From NCBI RefSeq assembly GCF_035594125.1, contig NW_026973671.1, forward strand, positions 1,362,501-1,426,500: DNA of 64,000 nt. The letters are read 5' to 3'. Source of the stretch: Scylla paramamosain. Taxonomy: Eukaryota > Arthropoda > Malacostraca > Decapoda > Portunidae. The translations under genes and the position numbers were made by a program. This document shows positions 54,895 through 64,000 of the stretch, piece after piece. Under the pieces are notes generated by a model, which ran no database searches, had not been told where the DNA came from, and saw nothing but the letters and a program-made list of their open reading frames with translations. Numbering within the stretch: the first letter of the stretch is position 1; each line of letters opens with the position of its first letter.

Positions 54895-55020
54895 CAACCT
54901 AACCTAACCTAACCTAACCCAACCTAACCTAACTTAACCTAACCTAACCCAACCCAACCCAACACAACCCAACCCAACCCAACCCAATCCAACCCAACTT
55001 AACCTAACCTAACCTAGCCT
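54895..55020 (-). repeat. Interstitial telomere-like (AACCT)n tract
   Basis: About 24 pentamers of AACCT with AACCC, AACTT and AACAC variants. On the minus strand this is the TTAGG arthropod telomere repeat. Variant units cluster in the middle and canonical ones at both edges. Confidence 0.92.
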
Positions 55021-55219
55021 TACTTTAACTTAATATCGGTACGAACCAGTCAGGAAAAGTCAAGTGTGTGGTGACTTTATTAACGCTGCTTCAGAAAGTA
55101 CTGTACTATAAATATAGATCGCATGTGGTGAAATTACTCAGAATGATGAAGTGGTTGAGAAGTCTCCCCTACTAGTGAATGCCCGCCTCGCACTTACCTA
55201 ACATGAACTACTGAGACGA

Positions 55220-55262
55220 AAAATAAAGTCTAGTGATTTATAAAATCACTAGACTTTATTTT
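55220..55262. other. Perfect 20-bp inverted repeat with 3-nt loop
   Basis: The left arm 55220-55239 (AAAATAAAGTCTAGTGATTT) is the exact reverse complement of 55243-55262, with ATA between. It stands out because the surrounding array is highly diverged. Confidence 0.9.
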
Positions 55263-55620
55263 CCGTGTTAAAACGTAGAAAAAAGTGCAAAAACTTATGT
55301 TAAATTAAATTAGTGGGAGTGGTGTGGAGCTTAACCATTCTACGCCTCCACTGATGAATCTCCAGCACACACTTACCTCACAGAGTATTAAGAGGGAGAC
55401 AATAGCAGTGTTCATATAAGGTAACATAGAGTGTGGCATAAAAAGTCATGTTATATTTAATTATTCTGAGTAGTGAGGAGGTCAAACTTTTCACGCCTCC
55501 AGTAGTGAAGCTCCACCACACAATTGTGAAATATTAACGGGTAAAGTCTCTCTGGTGATCATATAAAGCATAATGAAACAAAGTAGTATAGAAACTCACG
55601 TTAGATTTGATTACTTTGAG

Positions 55621-56094
55621 ACGCACACACACACAATAATTCTTCCACATACTCGTACTGGCCTCTTCCTTCCACCCAACCATTCCTCTTCCACTGTTTC
55701 CATCCCCACCCAGCTATCCCCACACCCAGCCTGTCATCCTCTTGCCTAGTCATCCCTTTCTTTCCTGTCCTGCCTTATTCCCTATCCAAGTTATTCTCCA
55801 CTCTGTCCTAGCCATCTCACAACCAGCCTGCCCTACACTACCTATCCATCCCTCGCTCGCCTGACCTTCCTCAACCTCTTGTGACGTCGCAGATCTCTAG
55901 ATGGACGGTACTTGGAGCTGAATCCTGAGACGAATCATCTTGGCAGCGCGAGACTCAAGGGACGAGGCTGATATGATTGTGTGTGGCGTAAATGTACGTA
56001 TGTAGCTTACCACAAATAGTTGTATAAGTATACAGGTCTTCTGCAGTTTATTCTTCCTATATACTGATGAGTCTTGCGCACCAGATAACAATAT
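55621..56094. other. Pyrimidine-rich spacer
   Basis: CCATCCC/CTTCC-rich text to about 55870, then mixed DNA. Nothing recognised. Confidence 0.5.
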
Positions 56095-56240
56095 TGCTTC
56101 TCCTATCGCCGTTTCCTAGAGTGAGGGGTTGGCTCCTTGTACGAGTCTTCTCCAGTTCTTTCTGTCCATTGCATCTTCCTCTGTGACTCCCATCCTTTAC
56201 AGTTCTACCACAATTTCTTCCCTCCATCTCACTCTGTCTC
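56095..56240 (-). mobile_element. RTE-like LINE C-terminal remnant (LINE-B), minus strand
   Basis: The minus-strand frame encodes CGVTEEDAMDRKNWRRLVQG with ANPSL, the same C-terminal signature as the plus-strand copies at 33370 and 40105. The upstream half is in another frame (MRQSEMEGRN). Confidence 0.8.
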
Positions 56241-57683
56241 ATTGTAAGCAGCAATGTTCCTGCGTCACCTCATCTTTGTTTTTGTGAGTCATGTTAATTA
56301 CTCACAGGTTGGTTACGAGCTGAAACGCTCGAGCTGCTTCACTGCGTCACACACTGTTCATGCTCATCTCTATCAGCGTCCACGTCTCCTTTATTGACAG
56401 CATAACTCTTATTTCCATATAAAAAAAAAAAAAAAAAACTATATTAGTATGTAAAAGTATGATACATTCGTGTGAATACAATTTCTTGGACAGATATCAC
56501 GCCGCTGCCTCTATGTATTTACAGAACAAGCCAGCGCCAAGTACACGAGTTGGGACGAAACGACACCGTGACGCAGTGGGCCTCTGGTCTCGTGGACAGT
56601 GATCTGCCGCAAGAGGAAGAATGCACGTGAGTTTTGTCCTGGCCAAGGAATTCCGGATAACGCAGGTGTTTGGGAGAGTGGATGATCAGACAGGACTGAG
56701 TAGATGCTGAGTCTCGGGAGTGAACTGTGTGGTGCAGGACTGTAGCGGTTATGCAGTCTCTTTATAACGAGAGACACATCGTGGAGGAGGCTGGCGAGTG
56801 CTCTCAACACACGTGACGGAGCGGCGCCATGGTAACTGTCACCGTGGCCAGGAAGTCTCTTGTGCTGAACACTACAATGTTGTGTTATCAAGACTGTTTA
56901 TTGGTGCAGCGCATACAGTCGGATCACTAAGCGTGTTGTAGTGATGAAACTATGGAAACTATGGCGAATGATTATTGATCGTTGGAAAAAAGCATAGGTG
57001 TGATAATAATTCGGTGCTTGAGTTACACTAACACTCCATCACTACCGCCACCACGGCCATCACCACCATCACCACCGCCATAACCACCGCCGCTATTAAG
57101 AGTAAGTACATGATTCTTGTTCTCGTTAATAGTGATAGGAAGGAAATATCTCCATTTTTCCCCCGTATGCTGTGGAAGTGCTGCCTCAACACACCGCCGC
57201 CGCCGCTGTGAGAAGTACATGATTCTTGTTCATCTTTACAGCGTTGTGTTGGTGGGTGGCTGCGGCTGCGATAGGAAGTATTGTTACACCGTTATGATAG
57301 CGCTGGTTGTGCGAGTGAGGTAACAATTCCTAGTATTAAGGAAAGGTCACATTGTTTGCTACAGAAGACCAGACGGCATGGAAGTGGGGGGGGCGGTCTT
57401 TTGATGAATAAATAAAGACCAGGAAATTATATTTTTTACACGTATCGTTAAGCTGAAGTACCATGCTTAGTAGTAATCAAATTAAACAGTATAATATCAA
57501 ATGAAAACCATAGATATACTCACCAGCACACACACCTACGGTACACTGAAGCCACAGAAAAGCTTATAAAGATACGGAAGAAGCAATGAAAAAACACAAG
57601 ACCCGGAACCCCGGCTGCACTTCGCTCCCGGCTTCACATTCCCGGCTTAAACCAGCCAAGAATTGCACTTTTTTTTAATTATT

Positions 57684-57689
<6 letters not shown>
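56241..57689. other. Unannotated region
   Basis: A 126-codon minus-strand frame (56511-56891) has no recognisable domain. 57040-57090 is (CAC/CAT)n-like. 57085-57300 holds two loose copies of AAGTACATGATTCTTGTTC with GATAGGAAG. No gene identified. Confidence 0.45.

Positions 57690-57731
<42 letters not shown>
57690..57731. repeat. (AG)n microsatellite
   Basis: Perfect AG run followed by a short (TG)n. Confidence 0.98.
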
Positions 57732-57733
<2 letters not shown>

Positions 57734-57878
57734 TGTGTGTGTACGTAGTGTGTTTTACTTCTCATACTCATTTTCAGCATTTTTTTTTCTCCTGTCGCTA
57801 AAAATTATGACCGCGCTGCCAGGGACTTTGTACTTACTCTCACCATTTTTCAGTCCAGTTCACTAATACAAGAGTAAA

Positions 57879-58133
57879 GCCACATTTTCTCTCTTTAATC
57901 TCTTGTAATTGTCAACACCACAAGGATCTCTATTATTTCTTATTTAAGGCACATTTTCTCTCTTTAATCTCTTGTCAACACCAGAAGGATCTCCATTATT
58001 TCTTATTTAAGCCACATTTTCTCTCTTTAATCTCTTGTCAACACCAGAAAGATCTCCATTATTTCTTATTGAAGCCACATTTTTTCTCTTTAATCTCTAG
58101 TCAGCACCAGAAGGATCTCCATTATTTCTTATT
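57879..58133. repeat. Tandem repeat, four units of about 63-70 bp
   Basis: Each unit reads GCCACATTTTCTCTCTTTAA, TCTCTTGTCAACACCAGAAG, GATCTCCATTATTTCTTATT. The first unit has a 7-base insertion. Units are nearly identical, so the expansion is recent. Confidence 0.96.
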
Positions 58134-58265
58134 TATCTTCCTATGAGTTGAATTAGTTCAGTGAAAGAATACCATGACACACCTGGAACTTTTTGTGGTT
58201 TCTGGAACTTTTTGTTTTGTTGTTTTTATGTGTAAACACGAAGGTAGTTTGGATTCTGGTTTATA

Positions 58266-58440
58266 ATGATGGTAATAGCAGTAGTAGCAGTAGTTGTTGT
58301 TGTGGTATTAATGTTAGTAGTAGTAGTAGTAATCGCAGCAACAGCAATAGTAGCAGTGTACTTTCAATACATAACCTACTCAGCACCAGTACCAGTATAG
58401 TCCTTACCACCACCACCACCACCACCACCACCACTTCTAC
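58266..58440. repeat. Compound trinucleotide-rich block
   Basis: AGTAGT, TTG, TAG, AACAGC and a (CAC)n run (58409-58434) in series. Open frames here are low complexity. Confidence 0.9.
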
Positions 58441-58689
58441 TATCCAGCATGTCAGTGGGCGGAGTTTTGGGGATTCACAAGGCACATAATACTCTTATAT
58501 TTTAAAACATTTTCCCAACCCCTGGCATGTCTTGTGCGGCGTAAATTATGAAACAAGAGGGTCCGCGTGCTCCCCGTCCTGCCCTGCGGCTTAGCAAGGG
58601 GGAGAGGCGGCCTCCACTTAGACTCTGTTTTGATCTGTCCCTTAAAAACTGCTTGAGTAGCAGCTGGCGGGTCCGAGGCAGGCGGCAGT

Positions 58690-59255
58690 AACCCAAGACG
58701 GTACAAGGACACACCTGCCGGCCTGCGTTTTCTACTAAGAGATAAGGAAGAGTCGCTATGATTAAAAAACGAATTTAAAGATTGCTTATGGAGAGAAATG
58801 CGTGTGGCTGGCGTGTCATAAGCAGCGTGTGCGTTGCTTCAGTTCATGATCTCGACGTCTCACCTGGCAGGCCTCTGTGTTTTAGTCCGAGATGTAGAGG
58901 AGTCTCTGTGACCAATGAGCGAACCAAAAACATCGCTTATTCAAATCAGTGTGTGTAGCGTGTGTCAGAAGCTTTGTGTGTGTGTTGATTCTGTTCATGA
59001 CGTTGTCACACCTGCCCGGCCTGTGTCTCTGGTAAGAGATAAACTAAAATTTTGATCGCTGATGCAACAGAGGAGTGTATTAGTGTCAGAAGCAGCGTGT
59101 GTTGATTCTGTTCATGATCTCGTTGTCACACCTGCTTTGCCTCCACCATAAGAGATGACGATGACTTGCTGTGATTAATGAATTAAATGAGCTAAAGAAG
59201 ATCGCCTAGCGTGTGCCAAAGGCAACGTCTGTTGATTCTGTTCGTAATCTTGTTA
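58690..59255. repeat. Degenerate tandem array, about 125-160-bp unit
   Basis: Four units carry TGTTGATTCTGTTCATGATC, TCGTTGTCACACCTGCC, GGCCTGTGTCTCT, AAGAGATAA, a GATxGCT segment and AGCGTGTGTCAGAAGCA in the same order. Confidence 0.82.
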
Positions 59256-59556
59256 GTCGGGAGCAGAGGCGAGGCAGGGATGAGTCTTTAGTTTATTCTG
59301 GTAGGACACACACCCACCCACTGCTGCCCTCATGAAATATGCATCGGTGTTAAAAATGCATCACATGTTGTGCTTTTCTCTCTGTCTCTCTTTGCTATTC
59401 TACATAAATGATGTCGATCTAAAAATTACTCCATTCAACGTCAAAAGTAATTATTTAAAGGATTGTTTGTTTGTTTATTCTGGACAGTAATTGTGTGCTG
59501 GTTTGGGGTCACTTTTGGCTGGGAGGGAGGGAGGACCTGAGAATGTGTGAGTTCAC

Positions 59557-59559
<3 letters not shown>
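59256..59559. other. Unannotated spacer
   Basis: No feature recognised. Confidence 0.45.
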
Positions 59560-59604
<45 letters not shown>

Positions 59605-59615
59605 TTTGGAGGATT

Positions 59616-59705
<90 letters not shown>
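59560..59705. repeat. (TA)n and (TG)n microsatellites
   Basis: (TA)n at 59560-59599 and a perfect (GT)n at 59618-59705. Confidence 0.98.
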
Positions 59706-59707
<2 letters not shown>

Positions 59708-60652
59708 AGTCGTCTTGTTTTTAGTTTAAAATTTTGTAAAAAAATAAATAAATAAAAAGGGCGTAGGAGAAGAGAACGGAGGAGTAGAAAAACATGAGAG
59801 TAATGAGGTGAATAGAGATGCCATTGACCTCGACCATGCATTCTTCCCAAGCACGTGCACAGACACTCAAGACTTGACGTTTGTGTGTGCGTGTGGATGC
59901 GTGCGTGCGTGCGTATTAACCTACTTGTGTTGGCTAGATAACATCACCATGCAGGCAGCACGCACCATATGGAGTACTTTACTTAATGCCACGCAGATGA
60001 AGAGAACCGACACTCAGGAGTCCAGACAGGAGGCGACAGGGGGTGGGGAGTGACTGGCTTATGTAACGCAGGTGCTGTCTTGTGTGACGGAGGGAGAGGG
60101 AAGGGAGGTGCTGTCTTGAGTGACGAAGGGCGAGAGGAGGGAGGTAATTTTTATCGATGTGTTTTTTTCAAGGAAGTGCTGTGCTTTTGATTTTATTTGA
60201 AGTGAAGGATGAAAAGTGCACCGGAAGATTAAAATTTCAACACGAATAAAAACGTTAAAAAAATAAATAAATGAAAAATCACAGAATCACATCGGAACCA
60301 TATTTCTAAACGTTTCGACCGAATTAACTAACTCAGTGGTCATTGAAAACAGTCCTAATGAGAGAGCAAAGCGTTTAAGAATGGAGATCTCGCTGAACGT
60401 GACAGGTGAATCGTGACACAGGGCTGCTGAAGTGTGGGGCGGCGAGGGGTTGTCACGTCACGGTGGCTGCGGCGGGGGAGTCAGCAGCGGTCCCTCGGCG
60501 GCAGGGAATCAGTAGCAGGGCTTGCAACACTTCCTTCATAATGCACGGAGAAAATCACTGAACTGTGCTACCCATTGTGTCCATTAAACACACGAGGTGG
60601 AGGCGACAGTGGCCTGAACATTGTGTCCCGGAGCTAACGAGGAAAGTTGTGT
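59706..60652. other. Spacer with a short duplication and a repeat D fragment
   Basis: GGTGCTGTCTTGTGTGACGG / GGTGCTGTCTTGAGTGACGA is a 45-bp tandem duplication at 60070-60145. Around 60335-60390, GTCATTGAAAACAGTCCTAA with GAGAGAGCAAAGCGTTTAAG matches repeat D in minus orientation. 60420-60520 is GC-rich. No gene. Confidence 0.55.
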
Positions 60653-61159
<507 letters not shown>

Positions 61160-61194
61160 GAATATAAACCCATTAATTATAAAAGTGAGTCATT

Positions 61195-62593
61195 AAAGTA
61201 ATAACAACAGCATGAGAAAGACGCGAGACGGAAAAATAAATATCAGAGCGTCACACTTTAGATCTCATTCTCGTTTCTGCGACTCCTAAAGGACTCCAGT
61301 GGCAGTTATCGGGGTTTGCAGAGTTTTTATGATTAATAATAGTTTAACAGGCTTTATTAATTTATTTAATTATATATTTATTTATTTATTTATTTATTTG
61401 AGGGAGAAGGCTTTCTTTTTTTTTTTTTTTTGGTACTAATGGCAGGCAGCAAGTCCGTCAGTTAGTCCGTCATTTAATCGTCACTCAGCCAGTCAGTCAG
61501 TCTGTTAGCCGGTCAGTCAGATAGGCAGCCGAACATACGTAGAGCGCCAGACGCCATGACTGAAAAGTTTAGGCAGAAATAATGTGTTCCGTATCGCTGC
61601 CAAATATAAATATGTTCATTAATTTTATTTTACAGGGAAGCTATTTTGCCATGGAAGTATTTAAAGTGAGGTCAAATAATATTCTCGTGAATAATTAAAT
61701 CTGATCAAAACTGAGATTTTTGCAAATAACTTTTACATATTATTCGTGAAATAAAAACGGTGATCACACGGCCGGGGATCAGCGACACCCGCGCCTTTGA
61801 CTCCACCAGGCTGAAATAAATGTGGTAGTGGTTTATTTTTAGAGGCTGCTAATTATAAGGTAAGGTAGAAAAATAAGGTACGCTGAGGTCATGCATGGAG
61901 TAATGAGTGTGAGTTAGTGTGGTAGTAATGAGTGGTCAATAATGAATAAATACATAAAATAAAAAAAATATAAACGCTAGCATGAGAGAAAGATGACACG
62001 GAAAGTTACGTGACATTTGTTTTTCTTTTGACGACAGAGAAATGACATTGTTTTGTTTACCACACAGAACCATTGTGAAGGACACTGACAAAACTAGAAG
62101 TGTGGGAAAGAGAAGCAGCCTGGATAGTTAACATGGCATTTGAGTTATTTCAGCTCGTGACGTGACCAGCACAGAGAAGCAATACAGTTCAGATTTACCA
62201 CACAGAGAACCTTTACTGAAGCGATACTGAAAAAATATATATATATAAGTTTAAGAAAGAGATTAGAAGCAGAATTTTATGGCAGGCTTATGTTATTTCC
62301 ATCACGGAGACGAAAATTAATATACCTTACTCATTATATACAGGTTACTGTTGTGAGAAAGACGCACAAATGCAAGAAAGAGACGAGACACGGAGAACTA
62401 CGTGAGGGTTGTTTTTTTCCCCTTCACATGGCTTAGACTTGCCACTCTGGAAACCATCGTGGAAGGACAGAAAAAAATACATACGTGCAAGAAAAACAGA
62501 AGATAAAAATTACGTAAGATCTTAGTAATTACCACCACAGAAAGGCAATATAGATTAGAATTACCACACGCTCACAGAGAAAAGTCGTGAAAG

Positions 62594-62633
<40 letters not shown>

Positions 62634-62700
62634 TAAGAAAGAGATAATATGGACTTTGTTACAAGGTTCGGGGTTATCAATGTAGTTTATCTTCGCCTTC
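61195..62700. repeat. Degenerate tandem array, about 150-180-bp unit
   Basis: Landmarks CATGAGAAAGACGC / CATGAGAGAAAGATGAC, CGAGACACGGAGAACTACGTGA, TTACCACACAGAGAACC and a GTGAAGGAC-type segment recur near 61205, 61980, 62150, 62350 and 62540. CAGT-type short repeats fill 61450-61530. A (CA)n lies at 62597-62631. An intervening stretch (61260-61970) has little array similarity. Confidence 0.6.
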
Positions 62701-63267
62701 ACTGAGGAAACATAAGAGACAGACGTGTAGTGTACGTAATTGTGTAGTCACCGCCGGACCTCACCAGACATGAATAAATCTGAAGCGTACATAAAAAAAA
62801 AAAAAAAAAACGGGATAAAGGAGGATTCCATGTCTTACAATAGCAGTTCCCGGGAGATTTGGTCGGTGGGAGGAGAAAATAAGGAACTCCTGTGTGTGAC
62901 ATTGTCTTAAGATTAAACAAAGTAATGGTCCAGACAACCTGTTGGGGAGGCGGCTATGCGGGGGGAGGGGAAGGGAGTGAGGGAGTGTGATAGAGAAAGG
63001 AAAACATTGCGAGGGAAGGGTAAGGAAATGTGACAGGGAAGGGAAACACAGAGTGGTGTTTGTGTCTCGCAGCGTCATGATTGGATGCGTGTAGGAAGAG
63101 TGGCGGTGGTGTTAGAATTATGATTGTGTTGCTGATGTTGGTGTTGATGGTGGTGCTAATGAGTGTGTTAAGGGTTGTTATGTTGTGGTATTGATGGCAG
63201 TAGTGGTGATTATGATAGTGTTATGCTTGTTATTATAACGTGTGGTAGTGGTGGTGGTGATGGTGGT
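62701..63267. other. Unannotated spacer
   Basis: An A-run at 62791-62808, G/A-rich DNA and GTTGGTGTTGATGG-type triplets after 63120. No gene. Confidence 0.5.
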
Positions 63268-63329
63268 ATAATAATAATAATATTAATAATAATGATAATG
63301 ATAATAATGATACTACTAATAATAATAAT

Positions 63330-63389
<60 letters not shown>
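63268..63389. repeat. (ATA/TAA)n microsatellite
   Basis: Imperfect trinucleotide run with TGA interruptions in its first half and perfect repeats in the second. Confidence 0.97.
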
Positions 63390-63391
<2 letters not shown>

Positions 63392-64000
63392 CAACAGCAG
63401 CAACAACACTGGTAGCAGCAAAAGAATATTATAAGAACTAATAGTAATGTAACTTCCTAACATGGTCACCCTTCACCTAATTAGCACCAGTGAGTCTGTC
63501 AGGCCGCCAGGAGTCAGTCCCCACAGCACGCGTCACTGGCCCCCTGTACCGGCTGGCGTGCCCTGTGATCCACACACCTACTGTGTCCCCCTCTCAGGTT
63601 CCCTTCAAGAGTGTGTTAGGCCTCGTTAGCCTCCTCACTGCCTCTCTCCAGCGCTCTACGAAGGTTGTATCTGCTATGGGGCCTGTGTTACATGCTACCC
63701 TTACCTCTATTACCTCTGCCTTGTCCCTCTCCTCTACACAGGGGTTGATAGACACCGGCAGGGTGAAGAGGGGCAGTTATGAACGGGTCTGTCTTATTAA
63801 GCAGTGAAGGGATTGGCTGGATTAGTAGCGGGTAGCAGTGAGCGGAGTTAATTGTGTGTAAAGCCAATTGAGGGATAGATCAGAGGCACGTGGAGTGGGG
63901 CCGCTGTGGTGTGGGTGTTATGCATCGTTAGTGGTATTACTGTCTTGAAAGGCCAACTGAGCACCTCTTGCCCCGACGCGTCTGGACTGAGGCGGACGTG
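63390..64000. other. Unannotated end of window
   Basis: A 105-codon plus-strand frame (63490-63807) is rich in Ser, Thr, Leu and Val but matches nothing I recognise, and I see no splice or polyadenylation signals. It could be part of an exon continuing past the window. Confidence 0.3.

Larger units (their letters stand above)
54290..55620. repeat. Degenerate tandem array, about 150-200-bp unit, around an AACCT tract
   Basis: Recurring landmarks are GTGAGGTGGTTxAAAAxTTC, CTAGTxAATxTxTGCCTCGxACTTAC, ATAACATxGAxxxxGxGAGAC, TTxAGAAAGTxxTxTxAxGxA and TTAAATTACTxxGAGTxGTGAG. They appear near 54540, 54850, 55140, 55320 and 55480. Units are heavily diverged. Confidence 0.65.

Noticed and set aside
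56511..56891. 126-codon minus-strand frame as a gene
   Set aside because: No recognisable domain, no splice or polyadenylation signals seen; length is within chance for this composition.

Overview
This is nuclear DNA from a eukaryote, most likely a decapod crustacean and plausibly a crab. The basis is indirect. Dinucleotide repeats are extremely dense: about nineteen (CT/AG)n and thirteen (AC/TG)n tracts in 64 kb. Interstitial AACCT/AGGTT tracts resemble the arthropod TTAGG telomere unit. The retroelement mixture (a Jockey-like LINE, a second EN-RT LINE, CR1-like and RTE-like LINE remnants, BEL/Pao, Harbinger, hAT, Mutator-like) is of the kind I associate with decapods. I find no convincing host protein-coding gene. 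The window reads as intergenic or large-intron DNA made of mobile elements and decayed tandem repeats.

The central feature is an intact BEL/Pao LTR retrotransposon at 22248-29757. Its two 1,070-bp LTRs look identical base for base. It has one 1,773-codon gag-pol reading frame, a polypurine tract and a 5-bp CCTAT target duplication. It sits inside an older, mutated Jockey-like LINE (copy A, 19285-22247 plus 29758-29933).

Region by region: 1-13 kb holds minisatellites, a tRNA-like SINE, several short copies of a dispersed repeat (called repeat D here) and minus-strand LINE-A fragments. From 15.5 to 18.2 kb there is a degenerate tandem array of roughly 120-bp units split by 5'-truncated LINE-A copy C. 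From 19.3 to 29.9 kb is the LINE-A/BEL nest. From 30 to 42.6 kb come RTE-like and CR1-like LINE tails, a non-autonomous hAT element (30834-31460), a Mutator-like transposase pseudogene (31950-33300), further LINE-A tails and two degenerate arrays. LINE-A copy B, nearly full length, lies at 42853-46143. A second EN-RT LINE remnant (LINE-D) is at 47480-48650. A Harbinger deletion derivative (50132-50746) interrupts a copy of repeat D. From 51 to 64 kb there is a succession of degenerate tandem arrays, simple repeats and an AACCT tract.

No genes here form a pathway. What the window does preserve is relative age: old tandem arrays and repeat D copies are broken by LINEs and DNA transposons, and one LINE is broken by a very young BEL/Pao insertion. 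Identities and repeat lengths were judged by eye, so boundaries of degenerate arrays are approximate.
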